Shown piece after piece: positions 17,632 through 24,296 of a stretch of DNA of 64,000 nucleotides. The number at the start of each line of letters is the position of its first letter. Within the stretch, counting starts at the first letter, position 1. Position numbers and translations under genes: made by a program. Source of the stretch: Thermoflexaceae bacterium (lineage in GTDB: Bacteria; Chloroflexota; Dehalococcoidia; Tepidiformales; Tepidiformaceae); NCBI GenBank assembly GCA_015075555.1, contig JABTUD010000002.1, positions 1,054,001 to 1,118,000 on the forward strand, in the 5' to 3' direction. Under the pieces are notes generated by a model. That model had not been told where the DNA came from. It made no database searches and worked only from the letters and a program-made list of their open reading frames with translations.

Positions 17632-18101
17632 GCGACCCCGAGCGCCTGGACAAGCGCGTCGCCGCGAGGGCCCCGTGGCAGGAAGCGAAGCTTCCGCTGG
17701 CGGTCGAAGTCGCCGTAGCGGAGCTCGATTACGAGGCCGTCGCCCGGGAGCAGCTCGGCGCCGCGTTCGGGCCATTCGATTACAAGCACGCCCTGTTCGG
17801 GGTAGTCCCAGAGGCCGAGCTCGTCGAGCTCCTCGACGTCTTCCATGCGGTACAGGTCGACGTGGAAGAGGCGTTCGCGGCCCTCGTATTCGTTCATGAG
17901 CACGAAGGAAGGGCTGGTTACAGGCCCCGGGCAGGCAAGCCCGCGCCCTATGCCCTGCACAAGGCAGGTCTTGCCGGTCCCCAGGTCGCCGCTGAGGAGA
18001 ACCACATCGCCGCGCTGAAGAAGCCGGCCCAGCCGCTCACCGACCTCACGGGTCTCCTGCTCGCCGCCGGTGGCCAGTTCGAAGTCGTGCTTTTCCCCCA
18101 T
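17628..18101 (-). CDS. tsaE: tRNA t6A37 biosynthesis ATPase TsaE
   Basis: 157 residues from ATG 18101; a TATACT hexamer ends 7 nt upstream, giving a leaderless start. Walker A is 'SGDLGTGKTCLVQGI'; 'SPSFVLMNEYEGRERLFHVDLYR' and 'VLVIEWPER' are TsaE hallmarks (Walker B-like WxE). It is the ATPase of the TsaBDE complex that makes t6A in tRNA. It shares a 73-nt divergent promoter region with the phosphoesterase gene. Confidence 0.94.
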   Translation of the reverse strand: MGEKHDFELATGGEQETREVGERLGRLLQRGDVVLLSGDLGTGKTCLVQGIGRGLACPGPVTSPSFVLMNEYEGRERLFHVDLYRMEDVEELDELGLWDYPEQGVLVIEWPERGAELLPGDGLVIELRYGDFDRQRKLRFLPRGPRGDALVQALGVA

Positions 18102-18174
18102 AGAGCCCAGTATAGGCAACCGCTTCGTTACGCCATAAGCGGGGCGCGCCTCCCCCGTGCTACGCTGGCCGGGC
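18102..18174. promoter_or_regulatory. Divergent pair of leaderless promoters (tsaE / phosphoesterase)
   Basis: On the minus strand TATACT ends 7 nt before tsaE ATG 18101. On the plus strand TACGCT (18161-18166) ends 8 nt before ATG 18175. Neither gene has a Shine-Dalgarno, so both transcripts should start at or near the start codon. Confidence 0.6.
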
Positions 18175-18909
18175 ATGCGGGTGGCGCTCCTGGCCGACAT
18201 TCATTCGAACCTGGCAGCCCTTGATGCGGTCCTCCGCGATGCGAACGGGCAGGGCTTCGACGCCTGCTGGCACCTGGGCGATGTGGTCGGCTATGGTCCT
18301 GACCCGGACCAGGTTGTGGAGAGGCTGGTCGAACTGCGGGTCGCCGGCGTGGGAGGCAATCACGACGGGGCCGCGGCCGGGCTTCTGCCGCTGGACCAGT
18401 TCACGCCGCTGGCCGCGGAAGCTAACCGCTGGACTGCCCGCGCCATCGCACCGGAGACGCGGGAGTTTCTCCGTGGTCTGCCGCAGATGGTGCGCGAGGG
18501 CGAAGTCACCCTGGTGCATGGGACGCTGGCGGACCCTCTGTGGGAGTACTTCTCGACGTACGAGGCAGCCGAACGCCACTTCGAATTGCAGGAAACGCGC
18601 TGGTCGGTGGCAGGGCACACACACCTGCCACTCGTTGTTCGCCAGCCCCCGGGGGGTGCGGAGCTGGATATCGTCGTCCCCGAACACAGGACCGTGGTGA
18701 CGCCTGGCCCCGGCCAGGTATGCATCAACCCGGGCAGCGTGGGCCAGCCACGGGACGGGGACCCGCGGGCCGGGTATGCAATCCTGGACATAGGGGCAGG
18801 TGAGGTCGCTTTCCGGCGGGTTGAGTACGATATCGCCGCCACGCAGCAGAGGATGGCAGCGGCCAGGTTGCCGGGGCCTCTCATTGAGAGGCTCACGCGC
18901 GGGCGGTAG
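18175..18909 (+). CDS. YfcE-like metallophosphoesterase
   Basis: 244 residues. Metal-binding calcineurin-like motifs are complete: 'LLADIHSNLAAL' (D-x-H), 'GDVVGYGPDP' (GD), 'GGNHDG' (GNH), 'LVHGT', and 'AGHTHLP' (GHxH). The family hydrolyses phosphomono- or diesters with two metal ions; many members of this branch follow this layout with an unknown substrate. ATG 18175 is leaderless by the -10 position. It runs into the dehydrogenase gene 9 nt downstream. Confidence 0.9.
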   Translation: MRVALLADIHSNLAALDAVLRDANGQGFDACWHLGDVVGYGPDPDQVVERLVELRVAGVGGNHDGAAAGLLPLDQFTPLAAEANRWTARAIAPETREFLRGLPQMVREGEVTLVHGTLADPLWEYFSTYEAAERHFELQETRWSVAGHTHLPLVVRQPPGGAELDIVVPEHRTVVTPGPGQVCINPGSVGQPRDGDPRAGYAILDIGAGEVAFRRVEYDIAATQQRMAAARLPGPLIERLTRGR

Positions 18910-18918
18910 GAGGCACAG

Positions 18919-19911
18919 ATGGACAGGCAGGTGACGGTGGCGGTCGGGTTTCCCGTTCGCGACGAGGTGCTGGAGGCGATCGGCCGGGTGGACCCCCGGG
19001 TACGGGTAGTGCACCTGCCCGGCATCGCCAGGCCGGGTGCCCCGGGCGCCGGGGCTGACGAGTGGAAGCAGCAGCTCGCCGGGGCCGATGTGCTCTTTGG
19101 CCCCACAAGCATCCCGCGGGAGTTCATCGAGGCGGCGCCCAACCTTCGGTGGTTCCAGGTGATCAACGCTGGCGTCGACAGGCTGGCGCAGGAGGGGCTC
19201 CTGGACAGGGGATTCGTGGTGACGAACGTCAGCGGGCTGGTGGCGGTGTCGATCGCGGAGTGGGTGATGGGCACGGCGCTGATGCTGGCGAAGAACCTCC
19301 ACCAGGCAGTACGCGCCCAGGGTGAGCGGCGCTGGAGCGCATGGCGGGTCGGCGAACTGGCAGGGCAGACAATGGGGATTGCCGGGCTGGGCGCTATCGG
19401 CCGGGAGACGGCGCGGCGCGCGCGTGCCTTCGACATGCGCGTGATCGCGTCGCGGCGCACCGCCGCACCGGGAGCGGCCGACCCGGACTGCGACGAGGTT
19501 GTGGGTTATGACGACCTGGCGAGGCTGCTGCGCGAATCCGACTACCTGGTGCTGTGCGTGCCGCTGACGGCAGAAACGCACCACCTTATCGGCGCTCGCG
19601 AGCTGGCGATGATGAAGCCCACGGCGACGCTGGTGAACATTGCCCGCGGGGCCGTGGTCGACCAGGAGGCCCTTATCGCGGCACTGCGGCAGGGGACAAT
19701 CGCTGCCGCCGCGCTCGACGTGTTCGACCCGGAGCCACTGCCTGCCGAAAGCCCGCTGTGGGGGATGGAGAACGTCATCATGACGCCCCACATCTCGGGT
19801 TCGATTGAGGGCTATGGGAGGCGGTCGGCGGAGCTGTTCGTGGAGAACCTGGGGCGCTTCGTGTCGGGAGAGAAGCTGATGAACGTGGTAGACCCGGGGC
19901 TGGGCTACTGA
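18919..19911 (+). CDS. D-2-hydroxyacid dehydrogenase
   Basis: 330 residues from ATG 18919 with AGGAGG upstream. NAD-binding 'GLGAIGRETARRARAFDMRVI' (GxGxxG then basic residue R-R) sits near residue 150-180. Catalytic residues are Arg in 'NIARGAVVDQ', Glu in 'DPEPLP' and His in 'MTPHISG'. The family reduces 2-oxoacids or oxidises D-2-hydroxyacids such as glyoxylate, hydroxypyruvate or phosphoglycerate; substrate not resolved. Confidence 0.93.
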   Translation: MDRQVTVAVGFPVRDEVLEAIGRVDPRVRVVHLPGIARPGAPGAGADEWKQQLAGADVLFGPTSIPREFIEAAPNLRWFQVINAGVDRLAQEGLLDRGFVVTNVSGLVAVSIAEWVMGTALMLAKNLHQAVRAQGERRWSAWRVGELAGQTMGIAGLGAIGRETARRARAFDMRVIASRRTAAPGAADPDCDEVVGYDDLARLLRESDYLVLCVPLTAETHHLIGARELAMMKPTATLVNIARGAVVDQEALIAALRQGTIAAAALDVFDPEPLPAESPLWGMENVIMTPHISGSIEGYGRRSAELFVENLGRFVSGEKLMNVVDPGLGY

Positions 19912-20001
19912 ACGGTTCGATTGACCCAAAGGGCAGCCCTTCGTAGTGTATTGCACAACGGCATAACGGCCGCAAGAACTCACCATCGGGTTGGGAGGTA
20001 G

Positions 20002-20400
20002 ATGAAACTCATGGCGAAGGCCATCCTCGAAAACGGCAAGGTCCCCGTCTCGGCGCAGCTGGGCCAGCGGATCCGCACCGCCCGGCGAGATGCCAGCATG
20101 AGCCAGGGGCAGCTTGCCCAGGCGCTCAGCACCACCCAGAGCGCTATCAGCCTCTACGAGGCCGGGCAACGTTCGGTCGGCATCGACATGCTGTTGAACG
20201 TCGCTCGCATCCTGAACCGTCCCCTGCACTACTTCCTCGGGGAAGACGGGGACATGCTCTATGTGAAGGACAGCGACATCGCGGCGCTGATCGGCGAGCT
20301 GGAGAAGCACCCGGAAGACCTGCCTGAGCTGCTGGCATACTGGCAGTTCCTGCGGTGGCGCCGGCTCAGCAACAACGGGAACGGCCGCCACCAGGCCTGA
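20002..20400 (+). CDS. XRE-family HTH regulator
   Basis: 132 residues. An HTH_3 domain spans about residues 16-75: 'LGQRIRTARRDASMSQGQLAQALSTTQSAISLYEAGQRSVGIDMLLNVARIL'-type pattern with recognition helix 'TQSAISLYEAG'. A short C-terminal part ('DSDIAALIGELEKHPEDLPELLAYW') follows. The start could be ATG 20002 or 20011; GGGAGG lies at 19994-19999. It is followed by a strong terminator. Confidence 0.9.
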   Translation: MKLMAKAILENGKVPVSAQLGQRIRTARRDASMSQGQLAQALSTTQSAISLYEAGQRSVGIDMLLNVARILNRPLHYFLGEDGDMLYVKDSDIAALIGELEKHPEDLPELLAYWQFLRWRRLSNNGNGRHQA

Positions 20401-20422
20401 ATCCCCGGGAGAACCACGGCAG

Positions 20423-20451
20423 ACGAGCCTCCCCGGCGGGAGGCTCGTTTG
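20423..20451 (+). terminator. Intrinsic terminator after the XRE gene
   Basis: A perfect 11-bp stem (ACGAGCCTCCC at 20423-20433 with GGGAGGCTCGT at 20438-20448) and a CGGC loop is followed by TT. It lies 23 nt after the XRE stop and 21 nt before the next start. Confidence 0.8.
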
Positions 20452-20471
20452 CTGATCGCACGGAGCCGCCT

Positions 20472-21158
20472 GTGGTACGCCGACTCTGCGACGAGACGGA
20501 CGCGCGCCGCCTCCTGAACCCCGGCCCGGTGGCGATTGTGACCACCGCCTGGCGAGGGCTGACAAACGCCGCGCCTATTGCGTGGACGGCTCCGCTTTCG
20601 ATGGAGCCACCGCTCGTGGGATGCGTTGTGCACCCGCACCGGCACACGGCAGACATGATCCGCTTCAGCGAGGAGTTCGCGATCAACATCCCCGGTCCCG
20701 GGCTGCTGAAGCAGACCGCATTCCTGGGCTCGCACACGGGGCTCAATGCGAACAAGCTTGAGGCGGCGGGGCTCACCCTGTTCAACGCATTGCGAATCAG
20801 CGCCCCGCTCATCGATGGGTGCCTGGCATGGATCGAATGCGGCGTTCACGACGTCATCCGAATCGGCGACCACACGCTCTTCGTGGGGCGAGTCACTGGC
20901 GTGCAGGCGCTCGACGAAGCCTATGCGGGCAGCTGGCTGCTTGCGGAGCGACAGTACAGCCCGCTGACCTACATTGGCGGAACGAAGTACGCCGTGGTAG
21001 GCGACCCCCTGGAGGCCACGTTCGAAGTTGACGCCCAGGGCGGGCTCGTGGTGGAGAATGCCGAGGAGCGGGAGCGCCGGGAGGAGGAAGAAGCCCGCGA
21101 GCGAGAGCTTCGCGACGCGGAGGGCGAGCAGGGGTACCAGGAGATGCGGAGCGGGTAG
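20472..21158 (+). CDS. Flavin reductase-like FMN-binding protein
   Basis: 228 residues from GTG 20472, with CGGAG 6 nt upstream; the longer frame to 20355 overlaps the XRE gene and the terminator. The flavin-reductase split-barrel is seen as 'VAIVTTAWRGLTNAAPIAWTAPLSMEPPLVGC' and 'FAINIPGPGLLKQTAFLGSHTG'. The family binds FMN and reduces it with NAD(P)H or serves as reductase component. The C-terminus is a highly charged helix rich in Glu and Arg (about residues 195-228). Confidence 0.85.
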   Translation: MVRRLCDETDARRLLNPGPVAIVTTAWRGLTNAAPIAWTAPLSMEPPLVGCVVHPHRHTADMIRFSEEFAINIPGPGLLKQTAFLGSHTGLNANKLEAAGLTLFNALRISAPLIDGCLAWIECGVHDVIRIGDHTLFVGRVTGVQALDEAYAGSWLLAERQYSPLTYIGGTKYAVVGDPLEATFEVDAQGGLVVENAEERERREEEEARERELRDAEGEQGYQEMRSG

Positions 21159-21161
21159 GGC

Positions 21162-21707
21162 CTAGCCTTCGGCCGGGGGAGTGCCGTAGGGGAGGAACGG
21201 TCCCGGCGTTGGCCACACCAGCGGGAGGCCGCCTGCGGCCTCGGCTTCGCGCCTGAGCCGCTCAAGCTCCTCAGGCGAATCGGCGCAGATGGTCTGCTGG
21301 GGGGTATATGCCAGCCGCCAGTCGCCCAGTGTTGTAGCCTCCTCCAGCGAGATCACGCGCACCGCGCAGTAGTCGCCGGTCTCCGCCCTGGGATAGGCGA
21401 AGTACAACCCAACGCCCGTGAGTCCGAGCATGCCGGCCACGGCCGTGGTGGCGGCCCTGGCCGCCACGCCGCCGGCGAACCAGGCCCCGGCGCGGCTCCG
21501 CCAGCGAGCGAGCCCTCTCCGCAGGAGGCCCCGCTGGCCGCCTGTCTCCAGCTTGGAATGAAGTTCCTTGAGGTGATAGCGCACGGCATTACGGGTGATG
21601 CCCAGCTTCTCGGCAATCTCGTCGTTGTTCAGCCCGCCTTCAACGAGTTCGAGGACATCGCGCTCACGCCGCGTCAGGATATCGATGGGATTTCCGGTGG
21701 TGCTCAT
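21162..21707 (-). CDS. Membrane-tethered LuxR-type HTH regulator
   Basis: 181 residues. An N-terminal LuxR/GerE HTH covers about residues 9-55 ('LTRRERDVLELVEGGLNNDEIAEKLGITRNAVRYHLKELHSKL'-type, with DEIAEKL and RNAVRYHL). A hydrophobic stretch at about 80-105 ('AATTAVAGMLGLTGVGLYFAY') forms one TM helix, and the rest (Cys at about 115 and 140) would be outside the cell. This order (DNA-binding inside, sensor outside) is a one-component membrane sensor. No receiver domain is present. Confidence 0.8.
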   Translation of the reverse strand: MSTTGNPIDILTRRERDVLELVEGGLNNDEIAEKLGITRNAVRYHLKELHSKLETGGQRGLLRRGLARWRSRAGAWFAGGVAARAATTAVAGMLGLTGVGLYFAYPRAETGDYCAVRVISLEEATTLGDWRLAYTPQQTICADSPEELERLRREAEAAGGLPLVWPTPGPFLPYGTPPAEG

Positions 21708-21810
21708 GGTTCCTCCAGCACGACAGGTGCAGGTGGAGGTTACGAAGTCCAGGGGCCGCCGTCCCTACCCCCTTGCGCGGGCCAGCGGGGGATGGCACGC
21801 GGGCGTGATG

Positions 21811-22278
21811 TCACGGCTTCGCGCCGGGGCGCCGCCGAAGCCGGACGTCGATCTCGCTGACGCCAATCACGCTGTCCGACTGGTCTGTCGCTTCCACGGT
21901 GAGGGTAGCGTAGTCCTCACCGTCTCCAAGGGGATGGAGGTCGCGGACCATGGCGCGCACGGTCACGATCGAGCCGATGGGGCAGGGTTTCGTGAACTTG
22001 CTTTCGACGCGTGTGATCTCGGCGAGAGCGCCCCAGGCACGGTAGACCGCTGAGGCCATGAACGACATGCTCATCATCCCGTGGGCGACAGGCACCGGCA
22101 TGCCAAAGACTCGCGCCCGTTCGCACCAGGCGGGGTCCATGTGGACGGGATTCAGGTCGAGGCTGGCCATGCCGTAGGCGTCGATGAGATCCTGATTCAC
22201 CTCGTAGGTGAGTCCGGGGAGCATGTTGCCGGTCTGAAGGTCATCGAGGAAGGGGACGGCGGGAGCGGCGGCGGGCAT
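21811..22278 (-). CDS. MaoC-like dehydratase
   Basis: 155 residues. Hotdog-fold MaoC signature 'VHMDPAWCERARVFGMPVPVAHGMMSMSFMA' contains the hydratase 2 motif D-x5-Hx-type active pair (Asp/His in 'HMD...AHGMM'). The family hydrates or dehydrates 3-hydroxyacyl-CoA. It starts 14 nt after the upstream MaoC-N gene; the pair probably forms a heteromer as in HadAB-like enzymes. Confidence 0.88.
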   Translation of the reverse strand: MPAAAPAVPFLDDLQTGNMLPGLTYEVNQDLIDAYGMASLDLNPVHMDPAWCERARVFGMPVPVAHGMMSMSFMASAVYRAWGALAEITRVESKFTKPCPIGSIVTVRAMVRDLHPLGDGEDYATLTVEATDQSDSVIGVSEIDVRLRRRPGAKP

Positions 22279-22292
22279 CGGCTGTGTCCTCG

Positions 22293-22853
22293 TCAGGCGG
22301 TCGCGAACCGGCGAACGTCGTCGCGGGTGGGAGGAAGGATGAGCGTTCCCCAGAATTCGACTTTTTCGACGCCGCGCTGGTCGCGGAGCGTGATGTGGGC
22401 CGTGATGTAGGGCTTGCCGCGGCGTATGAAGCGGTCGGAGTTTTCGTGAATGACTGTGAGGCGATCGCCGACGGCGATCCGTTCCCTGACGCGAACGTGC
22501 TGGAAGGGATTGCGCGCGCCAGGAGTCTTGATCCAGGAGAGGGCGTTGCCGGGCCGTGTCATCCAGAAGGCGATGGCGGTGACGAAAACGGGATGCACCA
22601 GCACCGTGCCGCCGGGCGCGAAGTTGCGCGCGTATTCCGGGTCAATGAAGAGCGGATCGGTTTCGCCAAGCGCGCGATTGTAGGCGAGGACATCTTCCTC
22701 TTCGACGACGAACTCGCCGGGGAGGACGGCGGGCTGACGCATGGGGGCATCCTCCCAGGTGATGCAGCCCTCCCACGAAGCCAGGAAGTCGTGGTCGAAC
22801 TCACGCTGCTTCCGGGTGGTTGCAAGGGTGGCGAGGCGTTCGGCGTTGGTCAT
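22293..22853 (-). CDS. MaoC N-terminal-type (FAS1-like) dehydratase subunit
   Basis: 186 residues from ATG 22853 with AGGAGG upstream; the upstream extension to 22943 lacks a site. It matches the MaoC_dehydrat_N hotdog domain: 'VVEEEDVLAYNRALGETDPLFIDPEYA' with 'APGGTVLVHPVFVTAIAF'. This non-catalytic-half type usually binds the acyl tail and pairs with a MaoC partner, here the downstream gene. Confidence 0.85.
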   Translation of the reverse strand: MTNAERLATLATTRKQREFDHDFLASWEGCITWEDAPMRQPAVLPGEFVVEEEDVLAYNRALGETDPLFIDPEYARNFAPGGTVLVHPVFVTAIAFWMTRPGNALSWIKTPGARNPFQHVRVRERIAVGDRLTVIHENSDRFIRRGKPYITAHITLRDQRGVEKVEFWGTLILPPTRDDVRRFATA

Positions 22854-22985
22854 TCTGCCTCCTGGTGCCTTTTCGAAACTGGCGAAGCGGCCCGGCCCTG
22901 GCTCGCCCGCAGTCCCGGGGTAGGCCCCGGGTAAGGAGGCCACCCGGCGCCTGGAGCGACGGGAGCGGGCGGCCTCCGCGGCGCG

Positions 22986-24125
22986 CTACGAGCGCTCTTC
23001 GATCGGTTCGTAGGCGCGGTTGTCGGCGCCTTCGTAGACGGCGTTGGGGCGGACGAGGCGGTTGTCGCCGTACTGTTCGAGAAGGTGGGCGGTCCAGCCG
23101 GTGATCCGGGAGATGGCGAAGATGGGAGTGTAGAGGTCGGCGGGGATGCCGAGCATCTTGTAGACGGAGGCGCTGAAGAAGTCGACGTTGGGGTAGAGCG
23201 GCTTGCCTTCGAGCTTCTTCGCCAGGTAGTCGCGGAGCTTGAGGGAGAGGTCGAAGTACTTGCGGTCGGGCGACTGCTTTGCGACCTCGTGGCCGAGCCG
23301 TTCGAGGATGATGGCGCGCGGGTCGGTGGTCTTGTAGACGCGGTGGCCAATGCCCATGACGCGCTCGCCGCGGGCAAGCATGGCTTCGACGTAGGAGGCG
23401 ATGTTCTGCTCTTCGCCGATGGCATCGACGATCTTGTAGACGGCTTCGTTGGCGCCGCCATGGAGCGGTCCCTTGAGGGTGCCGATGGCAGAAGCGATGG
23501 CCGAATACATATCGCTAAGGGTGGAGGCGGTCACGATGGCCGAGAAGGTGGAGGCGTTCATCTCGTGTTCGGCGTGGAGCACCATGGCGACATCGAAGGT
23601 GCGGGCTTCGAGGGCGTTGGGCTCGCGGCCCGTGAGCATGTAGAGGAAATTCGCCGAATGTCCCAGGTCATCGCGCGGTTCGACAACCGGCAGGCCCTGG
23701 CGAATGCGGTGGTACGCGGCGATGACAGTTGCCATCTTGGCGGTTAGGCGCGCGGCGGTCTGCTTCAGCTGGGCGTTGGTGAGGTCGCTGGAGTTGCGAT
23801 CGATGGCGCCCAGGACCTCAACGGCGATCTCGAGCGTCCGCATGGGGCGGACCAGGGTGTGCAGCTCTCGCAGGAGGCGCTCGATGATGGGGTCAAGCGA
23901 GCGTTCGGCGAGGAGCTTGCTCTGCAGGCCGGCCAGCTCCTCGCTGGAGGGGAGGCGCTGGTTCCAGAGCAGGAAGGCGACCTCTTCGAAGGTGGAGTGC
24001 TCGGCCAGGTCGAAGATGTCGTACCCGGAATAGACTAGCTCCCCCTTGAGGCCATCGATGCGGCAGAGCCTGGTGGCGGTGACGTTGACGCCTTCGAGAC
24101 CGCGGGCAATATCGCTTGTTGTCAT
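22986..24125 (-). CDS. Citrate synthase (or 2-methylcitrate synthase)
   Basis: 379 residues; GAGGGAGGG lies upstream of ATG 24125 and TACAAT (complement of 24185-24190) further up. Catalytic His residues are in 'LHGGANEAV' and 'GIGHRVYKTTDPRA', Asp in 'NVDFFSASVY'. It condenses an acyl-CoA with oxaloacetate at the entry of the TCA cycle; the sequence cannot separate citrate from methylcitrate activity. Length fits the short Gram-positive/archaeal-type enzyme. Confidence 0.93.
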   Translation of the reverse strand: MTTSDIARGLEGVNVTATRLCRIDGLKGELVYSGYDIFDLAEHSTFEEVAFLLWNQRLPSSEELAGLQSKLLAERSLDPIIERLLRELHTLVRPMRTLEIAVEVLGAIDRNSSDLTNAQLKQTAARLTAKMATVIAAYHRIRQGLPVVEPRDDLGHSANFLYMLTGREPNALEARTFDVAMVLHAEHEMNASTFSAIVTASTLSDMYSAIASAIGTLKGPLHGGANEAVYKIVDAIGEEQNIASYVEAMLARGERVMGIGHRVYKTTDPRAIILERLGHEVAKQSPDRKYFDLSLKLRDYLAKKLEGKPLYPNVDFFSASVYKMLGIPADLYTPIFAISRITGWTAHLLEQYGDNRLVRPNAVYEGADNRAYEPIEERS

Positions 24126-24184
24126 TGCGTTGTCCCTCCCTCGTGCGGCGGCTGGCGCGTGAGGTGGTGGCGCTGCCCCGCAAG

Positions 24185-24190
24185 ATTGTA
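24185..24190 (-). promoter_or_regulatory. Candidate -10 box of the citrate synthase gene
   Basis: TACAAT on the minus strand within TATACAATC, 59 nt before ATG 24125. The leader would be about 50 nt and contains the GAGGGAGGG ribosome site. The -35 match is poor. Confidence 0.4.
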
Positions 24191-24296
24191 TACAGATGGT
24201 GGGCGCATTCTATCACCGGTGACTATGGGTGTATAGGGGTGCATGGGGTCGATTTGACCGGCGCCTTGAAGGGCGCGGGACCGTGCGGCGCCGCGG

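Noticed and set aside
18160-20565. 801-residue minus-strand open frame
   Set aside because: It lies antisense to four well-supported genes and is Arg/Pro/His rich; a shadow of high-GC codons.
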